A stretch of 64,000 nt of DNA from JBGRQA01 sp041725895 (GCA_041725895.1 JBGRQA010000019.1:48965-112964); one strand, 5' to 3'. Counted from the first letter of the stretch, positions 44,251 through 53,820 are shown. Numbers and translations are program-made. Notes: a model not told the origin generated them from the letters alone.

Positions 44251-47013
44251 ATGGAGTATAATTTTAAAGAAATTGAGAAAAAGTGGCAGGACTACTGGAC
44301 AAAAAACCAAACCTACAAGGTGGAAGTAAACCAGGATAAGCCTAAATTCTACGTTTTGGATATGTTCCCCTACCCTTCGGGAGCAGGTCTGCACGTTGGA
44401 CACCCACTTGGTTATATCGCTTCTGACATCTACTCACGATATAAAAAATTGAAAGGATTCAATGTACTCCATCCAATGGGGTACGATGCGTACGGTTTGC
44501 CAGCTGAGCAATATGCGATTCAAACCGGACAGCATCCTGCTATCACTACCGAACAAAACATTACTCGCTATCGCGAACAATTAAATAAAATTGGTTTCTC
44601 CTACGATTGGGACAGAGAGATCAGAACCTGCGATCCGGAATACTACAAATGGACGCAATGGGCTTTTATTGAAATGTTCAACCATTTCTTCAACAACGAC
44701 ACCCAAAAAGCGGAACCAATTGAGAAATTGATTCAGGTATTTGAAGCCAACGGGAACCAAAAAGTAAATGCCGCTTGTTCAGAAACGGAACCATTCACTG
44801 CTGAAGAATGGAAAGCTATGGGCGAGAAGGAACAGCAAACGATTCTGCTGAACTACCGTCTGGCTTACTTGGCCGACACCATGGTAAACTGGTGTCCTGA
44901 ACTGGGTACCGTTCTGGCAAACGACGAAGTTAAGGATGGCTTGTCAGAAAGAGGTGGGCACCCTGTTGTACAAAAGAAAATGCGTCAATGGTCACTTCGT
45001 GTCTCAGCCTACTCACAACGTTTGTTGGAAGGTATGGAGAAACTGGAATGGACAGATTCTCTAAAGGAGATCCAGAAGAACTGGATTGGTCGTTCTGTTG
45101 GTGCCGAAGTCCTGTTTGGTTTGAAAAATTCAGAAATCCAACTGGAAATCTTCACTACCCGTCCTGATACAATTTTTGGTGTGAGCTTTATGGTATTGGC
45201 TCCGGAAAGTGAATTAGTACAACAATTGACCACTCCGGAACACAAAGAAAAAGTAGACGCTTACCTGGAAGCTACCAAAAAGAGAACCGAACGTGAACGT
45301 TTGGCCGATGTCAAAACTGTTTCCGGTGAATTTACCGGGGCCTATGCTATCCACCCATTCACCGGAGCTGAGATTCCAATCTGGGTGAGTGATTACGTAC
45401 TGGCCGGATATGGAACCGGAGCCATTATGGCCGTTCCTGCGCATGATAGTCGAGACTATGCATTCGCAAAAAAATTCAATATTCCAATTACTCAAGTGGT
45501 ATCCGGCGGCGATATCTCGGAGGAATCCTATGATGCAAAAGAAGGTCAACTGATCAATTCTGATTTCTTAAACGGTCTGGATGTAAAAGATGCAATCGCC
45601 AAAGCCAATGATGAAATTGAGGCTCGTGGTCTTGGTAAGAAAAAAATAAACTACCGTCTTCGTGATGCCATTTTCAGTCGTCAGCGTTACTGGGGAGAAC
45701 CTTTCCCAGTTTACTTCAAGGACAACATTCCTTATATGATGGAAATGGATCAACTGCCACTGGAGTTGCCTGAAATTGACAAGTACTTGCCAACCGAAAG
45801 CGGTGAACCACCATTGGGACGCGCTCAAAACTGGACAACCGCAGATGGTCATCCGATTGAACTGAACACCATGCCTGGATTTGCAGGTTCGTCAGCCTAC
45901 TACCTGCGCTATATGGACCCACGCAACAACGAAGGATTGGTTTCAGAAGAAGCCAACGGTTATTGGCAGGACGTAGATCTTTACATCGGAGGAACCGAGC
46001 ATGCTACCGGTCACTTGATCTACTCTCGCTTCTGGAACAAATTCCTGTACGACATTGGAAAAGTTTGCAAAGATGAGCCATTCAAGAAACTGATTAACCA
46101 GGGAATGATTCAGGGACGCTCCAATTTTGTTTACCGAATTAAAAACACCAATAAGTTCGTATCACACGGTTTACGTAAAAATTACGATACTACGCCACTA
46201 CATGTAGATGTAAACATTGTAAAGAACGATATTTTGGATACCGAAGCTTTCCGTAACTGGAGACCTGAATTCAAGGATGCGGAATTTGAATTGGAAGACG
46301 GCAAATACATTTGCGGTTGGGCTGTTGAAAAGATGTCTAAATCGATGTTCAACGTAGTAAACCCTGATGTAATTGTGGAGGAATATGGTGCAGATACTTT
46401 GCGCTTGTATGAAATGTTCCTTGGTCCGTTAGAAGCTTCCAAACCATGGGATACCAATGGTATTGACGGGGTACATAAATTCCTGAGAAAACTTTGGCGC
46501 CTGTTCCACGATGCTGACAACAACTTTATAGTATCAGAGGAGGCTGCAACTAAGGCTGAATTAAAAGTTCTTCATAAAACCATCAAGAAAATTCAGGATG
46601 ATATTGAACGTTTCTCTTTCAATACATCCATCTCTGCCTTCATGATATGTGTTAATGAACTGAGCAGCCTGAAGTGCAACAAGAAAGAAGTACTGGAACA
46701 ATTACTGATCCTTCTGGCTCCTTTTGCTCCTCACGTCACAGAGGAACTTTGGGCATTGTGCGGTAATAACGAAACCATTACGGGTGCTTCCTTCCCTAAA
46801 TTCGAGGAGAAACACCTGGTGGAAGACTCGCATAGCTACCCGGTTTCCTTCAACGGAAAAATGCGATTCAAGCTGGAACTTTCGTTGAGTTTAAGCAAAG
46901 AGGAGATCGAAGAGGCAGTTCTTAAAGCCGAGGAAGCTCAGAGATGGTTGGATGGTAAAACGCCTAAAAAACTGATTATCGTCCCTAAAAAAATTATCAA
47001 CATCGTGATCTAA
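44251..47013 (+). CDS. leuS: Leucine–tRNA ligase
   Basis: 920 aa, typical for Bacteroidota. Charges tRNA-Leu. The HIGH motif is seen in YPSGAGLHVGHPLGY (~38–52), the editing domain includes TTRPDTIFGVSFMVLAPE and GTGAIMAVPAHDSRDYAFA, and KMSKS is at KMSKSMFNVVNPD (~700). A Bacteroidota-type insertion (~140–200, around EKLIQVFEANGNQKVNA) is present. The C-terminal anticodon-binding part is complete. Followed by a hairpin terminator. Confidence 0.98.
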   Translation: MEYNFKEIEKKWQDYWTKNQTYKVEVNQDKPKFYVLDMFPYPSGAGLHVGHPLGYIASDIYSRYKKLKGFNVLHPMGYDAYGLPAEQYAIQTGQHPAITTEQNITRYREQLNKIGFSYDWDREIRTCDPEYYKWTQWAFIEMFNHFFNNDTQKAEPIEKLIQVFEANGNQKVNAACSETEPFTAEEWKAMGEKEQQTILLNYRLAYLADTMVNWCPELGTVLANDEVKDGLSERGGHPVVQKKMRQWSLRVSAYSQRLLEGMEKLEWTDSLKEIQKNWIGRSVGAEVLFGLKNSEIQLEIFTTRPDTIFGVSFMVLAPESELVQQLTTPEHKEKVDAYLEATKKRTERERLADVKTVSGEFTGAYAIHPFTGAEIPIWVSDYVLAGYGTGAIMAVPAHDSRDYAFAKKFNIPITQVVSGGDISEESYDAKEGQLINSDFLNGLDVKDAIAKANDEIEARGLGKKKINYRLRDAIFSRQRYWGEPFPVYFKDNIPYMMEMDQLPLELPEIDKYLPTESGEPPLGRAQNWTTADGHPIELNTMPGFAGSSAYYLRYMDPRNNEGLVSEEANGYWQDVDLYIGGTEHATGHLIYSRFWNKFLYDIGKVCKDEPFKKLINQGMIQGRSNFVYRIKNTNKFVSHGLRKNYDTTPLHVDVNIVKNDILDTEAFRNWRPEFKDAEFELEDGKYICGWAVEKMSKSMFNVVNPDVIVEEYGADTLRLYEMFLGPLEASKPWDTNGIDGVHKFLRKLWRLFHDADNNFIVSEEAATKAELKVLHKTIKKIQDDIERFSFNTSISAFMICVNELSSLKCNKKEVLEQLLILLAPFAPHVTEELWALCGNNETITGASFPKFEEKHLVEDSHSYPVSFNGKMRFKLELSLSLSKEEIEEAVLKAEEAQRWLDGKTPKKLIIVPKKIINIVI

Positions 47014-47040
47014 AAGAGAAACACATATAAGTTTTAAAGC

Positions 47041-47085
47041 AACAAGAACTTTGTTTTCTCCATGAAAATGAAGTTCTTGTTTTTC
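47041..47085 (+). terminator. Terminator after leuS
   Basis: AACAAGAACTT/AAGTTCTTGTT with a ~19-nt loop and a TTTTT tail. Confidence 0.75.
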
Positions 47086-47117
47086 ATACATACGATAAGT
47101 AACAATTATAGATTCTA

Positions 47118-47978
47118 ATGAAGTTTTCATTTGCTGAAATGAAATCCTATCTGATTATCACTTTAGGATTGTGCATTTATAGTTTCGGCTGGACTGCATT
47201 TCTAATTCCTTCCGGAATTATAGCAGGAGGCGTTGGGGGTATTGGTACTTTGATTTACTATGCCACAGGAGAAGGATTTCCCGTAGGGTATTCCTTTTTC
47301 ATCATTAATGTATTTCTTATCCTGATAGCATTACGAATATTAGGGAGCAAGTTTGGAATCAAAACGATTTTTGGAATTATAGTGGGTTCGTTTCTTCTTT
47401 CAATTCAGCAACGTTTCATCACAGCTCCTCTTGTGGATGACAAATTTATGGCAGCCATAATCGGAGGGATTTTAGGTGGAGCTGGAATTGGAATTACATT
47501 CACTCAGGGAGGAAGCACCGGAGGCACCGATATTGTGGCTATGATTATCAATAAATACAAAAATATCAGCCCCGGTAGAATTATTCTTTACATTGATGTT
47601 TTCATTATTGCCTCCTCCTATATCCTTTTCGAAGACATATCTACCATCGTTTACGGTTACGTAGTAATGGGAGTCGCTGCCTATGCAATCGACATGATGA
47701 TTTCGGGTTCCAAACAATCGGCTCAGCTTTTCATTATTTCCAATAAATATGATGAGATTGCCAATCGAATTGGAAACGAAACAGGCAGAGGTATTTCCAT
47801 TCTTGACAGTACAGGCTGGTATACCAAGAAACAAAACAAGATGTTAATGATTATTGTTAGAAAACACGAAACCCAATATATATTTAAAGTTGTAAAAGAA
47901 ATCGATCCTCAAGCCTTTATTTCCATGGGAAGCGTTATGGGAGTTTATGGATTAGGCTTTGATGAAATTCGTGCGTAA
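47118..47978 (+). CDS. YitT family membrane protein, copy 1
   Basis: 286 aa. Five or six membrane helices in the first 200 residues and a C-terminal DUF2179-type domain (SKQSAQLFIISNKYDEIANRIGNETGRGISILDSTGWYTKKQ…LMIIVRKHETQYIFKVVKEIDPQAFISM). Glycine-rich loops such as PSGIIAGGVGGIG and FTQGGSTGGTDIV fit the YitT family. Transport role is suspected but substrate unknown. Tandem duplicate of the next gene. Confidence 0.9.
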   Translation: MKFSFAEMKSYLIITLGLCIYSFGWTAFLIPSGIIAGGVGGIGTLIYYATGEGFPVGYSFFIINVFLILIALRILGSKFGIKTIFGIIVGSFLLSIQQRFITAPLVDDKFMAAIIGGILGGAGIGITFTQGGSTGGTDIVAMIINKYKNISPGRIILYIDVFIIASSYILFEDISTIVYGYVVMGVAAYAIDMMISGSKQSAQLFIISNKYDEIANRIGNETGRGISILDSTGWYTKKQNKMLMIIVRKHETQYIFKVVKEIDPQAFISMGSVMGVYGLGFDEIRA

Positions 47979-47997
47979 ACTAAATTAATTGTATAAA

Positions 47998-48870
47998 ATG
48001 ACATTCTCTTCAATCAAATCGAAACCAATTCTACCTGAAATTAAATCCTATCTGATTATTGCCCTGGGGTTGCTAATTGGCTCCGTTGGATGGACCGGAT
48101 TCCTCATTCCCTCTGAAATCGTAGGGGGCGGAGTAAGCGGAATTGGAACCATCATATTTTTTGCCACAGGTATTAAAGTAGGATACAGTGTATTCGTCAT
48201 TAACCTTATATTATTCATTCTTGCGTTAAGAATTTTAGGAGTTGGGTTCGGCATCAAGACCGTCTATGCCATAGTGGTACTGTCTTTTTTCCTTTGGATT
48301 CTGCAAAGTTTGATCACAGAACCTTTGGTTTCGGACCGTTTTATGTGTGCCATAATTGGTGGAATACTGGCCGGAGCAAGTGCAGGCATGATTCTATCAC
48401 AAGGTGGAAGTACCGGTGGAACCGATATTATTGCAATGATCATTAACAAGTACCGCAATTACAGTCCGGGCTCTCTTCTACTGGGAATGGATATTCTAAT
48501 CATCTCCTCCTCCTACTTTCTTTCTCATTCGATAGAACAGGTAGTTTACGGATACGTAGCCATGGCAGTTAGCGCTTATTGCGTTGACATGGTTATTGAG
48601 GGGAGCAAACAGTCGGTGCAGATTTTTATTTTCTCCAAAGAACATGAAAAACTTCAAAAAGAAATAATCCATACCCTGGACCAGGGACTCACACTTTTGA
48701 ACGGTCAGGGCGGCTACAGCGAACACGACGTAAAGGTACTAATGCTACTTGCACGAAAAAGAGACGCACAAGCTGTACTCAAAATGGTAAAGGTTGTGGA
48801 TCCCGAAGCATTCATCTCCATGGGAAGTGTAATGGGCGTCTATGGAAAAGGTTTCGGGAAAATAAAATAA
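47998..48870 (+). CDS. YitT family membrane protein, copy 2
   Basis: 290 aa from the ATG at 47998; an upstream TTG gives three more residues. Clearly homologous to the preceding gene over its whole length (PSEIVGGGVSGIG, LSQGGSTGGTDIIA, SKQSVQIFIFSKEHEKLQ, VDPEAFISMGSVMGVYG). The 20-bp gap suggests co-transcription. Probable paralogous transporter pair. Confidence 0.9.
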   Translation: MTFSSIKSKPILPEIKSYLIIALGLLIGSVGWTGFLIPSEIVGGGVSGIGTIIFFATGIKVGYSVFVINLILFILALRILGVGFGIKTVYAIVVLSFFLWILQSLITEPLVSDRFMCAIIGGILAGASAGMILSQGGSTGGTDIIAMIINKYRNYSPGSLLLGMDILIISSSYFLSHSIEQVVYGYVAMAVSAYCVDMVIEGSKQSVQIFIFSKEHEKLQKEIIHTLDQGLTLLNGQGGYSEHDVKVLMLLARKRDAQAVLKMVKVVDPEAFISMGSVMGVYGKGFGKIK

Positions 48871-48902
48871 TTTGAAGATCCAATCGTTATTCACACTATC
48901 TT

Positions 48903-48933
48903 GCAGGTATTTTTAATACCTGCTTATTTTTTT
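48903..48933 (+). terminator. Terminator after the yitT pair
   Basis: GCAGGTATT-ttt-AATACCTGC followed by TTATTTTTTT. Confidence 0.9.
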
Positions 48934-49041
48934 ATAAACCCCGGTTGCAAAAACAGCTCATCCTAATCTACTATACATTACAATTTTGAAATTGTAGTAG
49001 ATCGGGACGCTCAAGGAACAATCGGAAAACGAATAATACGA

Positions 49042-50319
49042 ATGAAGAAATTCTTGAAACCCCGCTACCTGATCTTAGGCGGTATGGTTCTCCTGGGCCT
49101 GATTCTCATCCAGGAATATGACAAAAATCACAAAACAACAGAGGAAGAAATCCCGGAACTTAGTGTTGATACTACCGAAGCCAAACAGGTACACCTTAAG
49201 TACGGCTTCCCCATCGATGATTTCAACGAGATCACCGCCAAAGTAAAAAAAAGACAGAATCTTTCGACCATTCTTCAACAATATGATGTTTCATATTCTA
49301 CCATTGATAAGGTTGCCCGAAAAGCAAAAGACGTTTTCAATGTTCGAAGAATCAAGCCCGGGCATGAGTACTCTATGCTGGTTTCGAAAGACAGTCTGGC
49401 AACCCCGGAATACTTCATCTATGAAAATACTCCGGTAGAATACATCGTGTTTGATCTGCGCGATACCTTAAATGTATACAAGGGAGAAAAGGAAGTTGAG
49501 GTAGTAAGAAAGTCTATTTCCGGAAGAATTGAATCTTCACTTTGGAATGCAATGGTTGAAAATGGAGCAGATCCACTACTTTCGGTAGAACTCTCCGACA
49601 TCTATGCCTGGACCATCGATTTCTTTGGCATTAGCAAGGGTGACCAGTTTAATGTTATTTACGAAGAAGAATTTGTAGATGGCAAATCACTTCGAAAACA
49701 TCATGTAATAGCTTGTAACCTCATCCATCACAATTCAGAAAACTATGCTTTTGCTTTCAAGGAGGGGGAAAAATCGGGTTACTTCGATGAAGAAGGAAAA
49801 AGCCTGCAAAAAGCATTTTTGAAAGCCCCTCTCCGATATTCCCGTATTAGCTCGGGCTTTTCAAACAGAAGATTTCACCCGGTATTAAAACGCTACAGAG
49901 CCCACCACGGGGTAGACTATGCCGCACCAACAGGAACTCCGGTTCATAGTATTGGAGATGGCGTTGTGACAAGGAAAGGATACCAAAAAAATGGTGGTGG
50001 ACGATATGTTACAATTAAACACAACAGTGTATACTCTACAACCTATATGCACTTTTCCAGGTTTTCCAAAGGAATAAAACCCGGAGTTCGGATAAAACAA
50101 GGCCAAACAATCGGCTACGTTGGCCAAAGTGGATTGGCTACAGGCCCACACCTTGATTTCAGAGTTTACAAAAACGGGAAACCCATAAACCCCCTAAACA
50201 TGAAATCCCCTCCAGTGGCTCCGGTACAAAAGGAAAACCAAGTAGCTTTCCAACAAATCAAGGACAGCCTTTTTATTGAGCTGAACCAGAAAAAACAGTT
50301 AGCGGAAAAAATTAAATAG
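49042..50319 (+). CDS. M23 family peptidoglycan metallopeptidase
   Basis: 425 aa. An N-terminal membrane anchor (LKPRYLILGGMVLLGLILIQ), a long stalk domain (~40–280), then the M23 core: FSNRRFHPVLKRYRAHHGVDYAAPTGTPV (HxxxD zinc ligands) and the third motif GPHLDFRVYKNGKPINPL. The usual HxH is HLD here, so one zinc ligand is Asp instead of His. Probably trims peptidoglycan in the periplasm. Single gene, convergent with purN. Confidence 0.92.
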   Translation: MKKFLKPRYLILGGMVLLGLILIQEYDKNHKTTEEEIPELSVDTTEAKQVHLKYGFPIDDFNEITAKVKKRQNLSTILQQYDVSYSTIDKVARKAKDVFNVRRIKPGHEYSMLVSKDSLATPEYFIYENTPVEYIVFDLRDTLNVYKGEKEVEVVRKSISGRIESSLWNAMVENGADPLLSVELSDIYAWTIDFFGISKGDQFNVIYEEEFVDGKSLRKHHVIACNLIHHNSENYAFAFKEGEKSGYFDEEGKSLQKAFLKAPLRYSRISSGFSNRRFHPVLKRYRAHHGVDYAAPTGTPVHSIGDGVVTRKGYQKNGGGRYVTIKHNSVYSTTYMHFSRFSKGIKPGVRIKQGQTIGYVGQSGLATGPHLDFRVYKNGKPINPLNMKSPPVAPVQKENQVAFQQIKDSLFIELNQKKQLAEKIK

Positions 50320-50325
50320 AAAAAA

Positions 50326-50361
50326 TAGAGCAATTACTTTAAAGTAATTGCTCTATTATTT
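50326..50361. terminator. Perfect palindromic bidirectional terminator between M23 and purN
   Basis: TAGAGCAATTACTTT is followed directly by its exact complement AAAGTAATTGCTCTA (15 bp each arm), with A-run left and T-run right. The purN stop codon (50339) lies inside it, so the last codons of purN (EQLL) are part of the terminator stem. Confidence 0.9.
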
Positions 50362-50899
50362 TTGGATAGTATTCGTATTCCAACTCATGTACTTTTTGAG
50401 CCAAATCTTCCGGAGTATCATCAGACTCAACGGAACAACGGCCTTGAAATAGAATCTTGCCCTCATCATATTTTTCATTTACCATGTGAATGGTAATTCC
50501 ACTTTCACAATCCCCACTCTCGATAACGGTCTGATGAACTTTCATTCCATACATCCCCTTTCCTCCATATTTGGGAAGAAGAGCCGGATGAATATTAACA
50601 ATACGATTAGGAAAACTTCGAATTAAACTTTGCGGAATCAACCATAGAAATCCAGCCAAAACCACCAGATCAATTTCATGTTTTTTTAAAATTTTTACCA
50701 CTTCATCCGTTTCGTAAAACTCATGACGGGTAAAAACATGGGTAGAAATCCCCAAATTATCGGCTCTTTCAAGCACAAAGGCATGAGAATTATTACTTAG
50801 AATCAGAGAAACCTCCGCAATGGGTTTCTCCTGAAAATAGCGAGCAATATTCTCAGCATTACTTCCTGATCCTGATGCAAATACAGCAATTCTTTTCAT
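50339..50899 (-). CDS. purN: Phosphoribosylglycinamide formyltransferase
   Basis: 186 aa from the ATG at 50899 (MKRIAVFASGSGSNAENI); the frame is open for 51 residues further upstream but these do not fit the family. Third step of purine synthesis, formyl transfer from 10-formyl-THF to GAR. Motifs: FASGSGSNA, VVLAGFLWLIPQSLI, NIHPALLPKYGGKGMYG (catalytic His/Asn), and HMVNEKYDEGKIL. Ends inside the terminator palindrome. Confidence 0.96.
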   Translation of the reverse strand: MKRIAVFASGSGSNAENIARYFQEKPIAEVSLILSNNSHAFVLERADNLGISTHVFTRHEFYETDEVVKILKKHEIDLVVLAGFLWLIPQSLIRSFPNRIVNIHPALLPKYGGKGMYGMKVHQTVIESGDCESGITIHMVNEKYDEGKILFQGRCSVESDDTPEDLAQKVHELEYEYYPKIIEQLL

Positions 50900-51100
50900 T
50901 CTATTTTTCCAAAAGTAACACAAACTCTCAAAGATAGGGAAAAGCCCAACCAACCTGAAATAATTTTTTGGGAAAAGGAAAAAAAAGTATCTTTGAGCGC
51001 AAGTTTGTAAACTTTTCCTTGATTTATTAGGGGCAAATTTATTTCTTTGCACATTGAAAATTAACTAGTTTTAATTATTAATCACTTAAAATTTAAAGTT

Positions 51101-51337
51101 ATGTCTGATATTGCATCTAGAGTAAAAGCTATCATAGTTGATAAGTTGGGTGTAGACGAAACTGAAGTAACTACTGAAGCTAGCTTCACTAACGATCTTG
51201 GAGCTGATTCTTTGGATACCGTTGAGTTGATCATGGAATTTGAAAAAGAATTCAACATTGCTATTCCTGACGATCAAGCAGAAAACATCGGTACTGTTGG
51301 TGACGCTGTTTCTTACATCGAGGAAAACGCTAAGTAA
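51101..51337 (+). CDS. acpP: Acyl carrier protein
   Basis: 78 aa, acidic, with the phosphopantetheine serine in LGADSLDTVELIMEFE (~Ser38). Carries growing chains in fatty acid synthesis. High-expression codons. First of the acpP–fabF–rnc operon, 22 bp before fabF. Confidence 0.98.
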   Translation: MSDIASRVKAIIVDKLGVDETEVTTEASFTNDLGADSLDTVELIMEFEKEFNIAIPDDQAENIGTVGDAVSYIEENAK

Positions 51338-51359
51338 TTATTAACCCAGACCCTTTTTT

Positions 51360-52613
51360 ATGGAATTAAGAAGAGTAGTTGTAACTGGTCTTGGTACAAT
51401 CAACCCAATTGGTAACAACATTGCCGAATATTGGGATGGCCTGAAGAACGGGAAGAGCGGAGCTGCTCCAATCACTCGTTTTGATGCCTCAAAGTTCAAG
51501 ACACAGTTTGCCTGCGAGGTTAAAAACTACGATCCTAAAGATCATTTTGATCGTAAAGAAGCCAGAAAACTGGACCTTTACGCTCAATTCGCGTTGGTTG
51601 CCTCTAAACAGGCAATGGAAGATGCGAATTTGGATTTGGAATCGGAAGATTTAACCAAAGCCGGAGTTATCTGGGGTTCTGGAATTGGCGGTATTATCAC
51701 CTTCTTGGATGAAGTAAAAGGATTTGCAAACGGGGATGGAACTCCTCGTTTCTCTCCCTTTTTCATTCCTAAGATGATTTCTGATATTGCTGCTGGCCAT
51801 ATTTCAATGAAATATGGATTCAGAGGTCCTAACTACGGTACTGTATCAGCGTGTGCCTCTTCATCTCATGCAATGATTGACGCCTTTAACTATATTCGTA
51901 TGGGAAAAGCTGACATCTTCATCACTGGAGGTTCAGAAGCATCAATCAACGAAGCTGGACTTGGAGGTTTCAATTCCATGCAGGCGGTATCTACGAATAA
52001 CGAAGAGTGCGAATCAGCCTCTCGCCCATTCTGTAAAACCCGTGATGGTTTTGTAATGGGAGAAGGTGGTGGAGCACTTATCCTGGAAGAATATGAACAC
52101 GCGAAAAAACGTGGTGCTAAAATTTATGCCGAAATTGTGGGTGGAGGTATGTCTGCAGATGCATATCACCTAACCGCCTCTCATCCTGAAGGACGAGGAG
52201 CAATCGACGCTATGAATATGGCATTAAACGATGCAAATATGAGTCCTGAAGAGGTTGACTATGTCAACGTTCATGGAACATCAACTCCTGTTGGTGACAT
52301 TCCTGAAACCGTCGCTCTGAAGACTGTATTTGGAGAACACGCATACAATCTAAACATCAGTTCCACCAAGTCGATGACTGGACACCTATTGGGGGCTGCA
52401 GGCGCCATTGAGGCCATTGCTTGTATTTTGGCAATGAACAATAAGATGGTACCTCCAACAATCAATCACAAGGAAAAAGATCCTGCCATTGATGAGAAAC
52501 TGAACCTGACCCTTCACACTGCTCAGGAACGTGAGCTTAAAGCCGTACTGAGTAATACTTTCGGTTTTGGTGGACACAATGCAACAGTAATTTTCAAATC
52601 ATTTACTGAATAA
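51360..52613 (+). CDS. fabF: Beta-ketoacyl-ACP synthase II
   Basis: 417 aa. Condenses malonyl-ACP with acyl-ACP. Active-site Cys is in TVSACASSSHAM (~165), with His in NVHGTSTPVGD and NTFGFGGHNATV. Complete length. Located between acpP and rnc, the usual arrangement. Confidence 0.98.
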   Translation: MELRRVVVTGLGTINPIGNNIAEYWDGLKNGKSGAAPITRFDASKFKTQFACEVKNYDPKDHFDRKEARKLDLYAQFALVASKQAMEDANLDLESEDLTKAGVIWGSGIGGIITFLDEVKGFANGDGTPRFSPFFIPKMISDIAAGHISMKYGFRGPNYGTVSACASSSHAMIDAFNYIRMGKADIFITGGSEASINEAGLGGFNSMQAVSTNNEECESASRPFCKTRDGFVMGEGGGALILEEYEHAKKRGAKIYAEIVGGGMSADAYHLTASHPEGRGAIDAMNMALNDANMSPEEVDYVNVHGTSTPVGDIPETVALKTVFGEHAYNLNISSTKSMTGHLLGAAGAIEAIACILAMNNKMVPPTINHKEKDPAIDEKLNLTLHTAQERELKAVLSNTFGFGGHNATVIFKSFTE

Positions 52614-52616
52614 TTT

Positions 52617-53360
52617 GTGATAAAGTCTGTTTTACAATCCATAAAACTTTTTTTCTTTCCTAAGAAGGAGTTTTATGGATTGTTATTTGAACTACTGGGA
52701 TTCTATCCCAACAATCCGGATTTATACGAACTGGCTTTCATTCATAAGTCAGCCTCTCTGAAAAACTCAGAGGGCTTTACTATGAATAATGAACGGTTGG
52801 AATATCTTGGTGACGCCATTTTAGGTGCCATCATTGCGGATATATTGTATAAATACTTTCCCAACAAGGATGAAGGTTTTCTGACTCAGATTCGTTCCAA
52901 AATTGTGAGTCGGGAATCGCTGAACAAACTAGCCTTAAAAATTGGTTTGGATCATCATGTGATCTCCAATGTAAACATGCACAATAACAAACACATTTTT
53001 GGAGATGCGTTTGAAGCGCTAATTGGTGCGATCTACATGGATCAAGGCTATCTTACTACAAAAACTTTTATCGAAAGCAAAATCTTCCGAAGCTACATTA
53101 ACCTGGAAGAAGTTGTTACGGTTGAAACCAACTTCAAGAGCAAATTGATTGAATGGGCTCAAAAGAATAAAAAGGATGTTTCCTTTGATACCCATGAAGA
53201 AGTTATGAATGGAGTTCAAAAACTTCCTTTCTTTGTTTCCGAAGTAGAAGTTGAAACTCAAATCCTGGGCAAGGGTATGGGAACCTCCAAAAAAGAGGCA
53301 CAACAAAAAGCCGCGCGAGAAGCATTGACAAGAATTAACTCCGAATTAATCGCTTCCTGA
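52617..53360 (+). CDS. rnc: Ribonuclease III
   Basis: 247 aa. The frame starts with GTG (MIKSVLQ), 3 bp after the fabF stop, so translation is coupled. Signature NNERLEYLGDAILGAIIAD (~55–73) carries the catalytic acidic residues, and FGDAFEALIGAIYMDQGY the second set. A dsRNA-binding domain follows (NFKSKLIEWAQKNKKDVS…GTSKKEAQQKAAREALTRI). It processes rRNA and structured RNA. Last gene of the operon; a hairpin follows at 53376–53402. Confidence 0.96.
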   Translation: MIKSVLQSIKLFFFPKKEFYGLLFELLGFYPNNPDLYELAFIHKSASLKNSEGFTMNNERLEYLGDAILGAIIADILYKYFPNKDEGFLTQIRSKIVSRESLNKLALKIGLDHHVISNVNMHNNKHIFGDAFEALIGAIYMDQGYLTTKTFIESKIFRSYINLEEVVTVETNFKSKLIEWAQKNKKDVSFDTHEEVMNGVQKLPFFVSEVEVETQILGKGMGTSKKEAQQKAAREALTRINSELIAS

Positions 53361-53375
53361 TCTCATTACACCTAG

Positions 53376-53402
53376 AAAGGATGATCCTGCTATCATCCTT
53401 CT
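53376..53402 (+). terminator. Hairpin after rnc
   Basis: AAGGATGAT/ATCATCCTT with a 6-nt loop, ~15 bp after the stop; only a weak T-tract follows. Confidence 0.5.
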
Positions 53403-53655
53403 CACCATCCCCGACGAATAGAGCACCTGGTTATTTCCACAAAGAAAAACCTTAGCGCACTTCAATAGTTCTGCCATATCCTATTCTTCAAAAAGAAAGA
53501 GAAACCTCTCTAATTACCCCAAAAAACTATAAAACAAAAAAAGGATGACATTACTGCCACCCTTTTTCCGCTTAACTTAAATTCCTTATGAAAAAACCTT
53601 ACTTTTAACAAATAAAGCTTTAAAACCTTACGTAACAAATCTACTCTTTAAAGCA

Positions 53656-53690
53656 GTTAACACACCTTAATGGAAGTTAAAGAGTGTTAA
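53656..53690. promoter_or_regulatory. Four (G/C)TTAA direct repeats at exact 10-bp steps
   Basis: GTTAA at 53656, CTTAA at 53666, GTTAA at 53676 and 53686. The step of 10 bp keeps all sites on one helix face. They lie in the gap between rnc and the histidine kinase gene, just left of the candidate minus-strand small RNA terminator. The target promoter is not clear. Confidence 0.5.
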
Positions 53691-53696
53691 ATAAAG

Positions 53697-53785
53697 CAAA
53701 AGGGCGGTAACCACTCCGCCCTTTTAATCTAACTATTAACCAAAATTTTTAATCATGAAAAATATCCCTACGGGCTCTATTTTTC
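53697..53785 (-). ncRNA. Candidate small RNA (~90 nt)
   Basis: An orphan minus-strand promoter (TTTG-N18-TATATTTG, 53791–53820) predicts a start near 53785. The transcript could fold an ATTTTT/AAAAAT hairpin, then end in AAAGGGCGG-agtggtta-CCGCCCTTTTG, an intrinsic terminator (53698–53725). No ORF of note lies inside; a 26-codon frame exists on the other strand (53755–53835). The terminator may instead belong to a plus-strand transcript. It lies within the 692-bp gap 53361–54052. Confidence 0.4.
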
Positions 53786-53790
53786 GGCTG

Positions 53791-53820
53791 CAAATATACT
53801 GCCTTCTCCACAACTTCAAA
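53791..53820 (-). promoter_or_regulatory. Orphan minus-strand promoter
   Basis: On the minus strand TTTG (53817–53820) and TATATTTG (53791–53798) are separated by 18 bp, a good Bacteroidota promoter. No annotated gene lies downstream before the terminator at ~53698. Confidence 0.5.

Noticed and set aside
50900..51052. N-terminal extension of purN by 51 residues
   Set aside because: The canonical start MKRIAVFASGSGSN at 50899 fits the family; the extension is Phe/Lys-rich upstream DNA.
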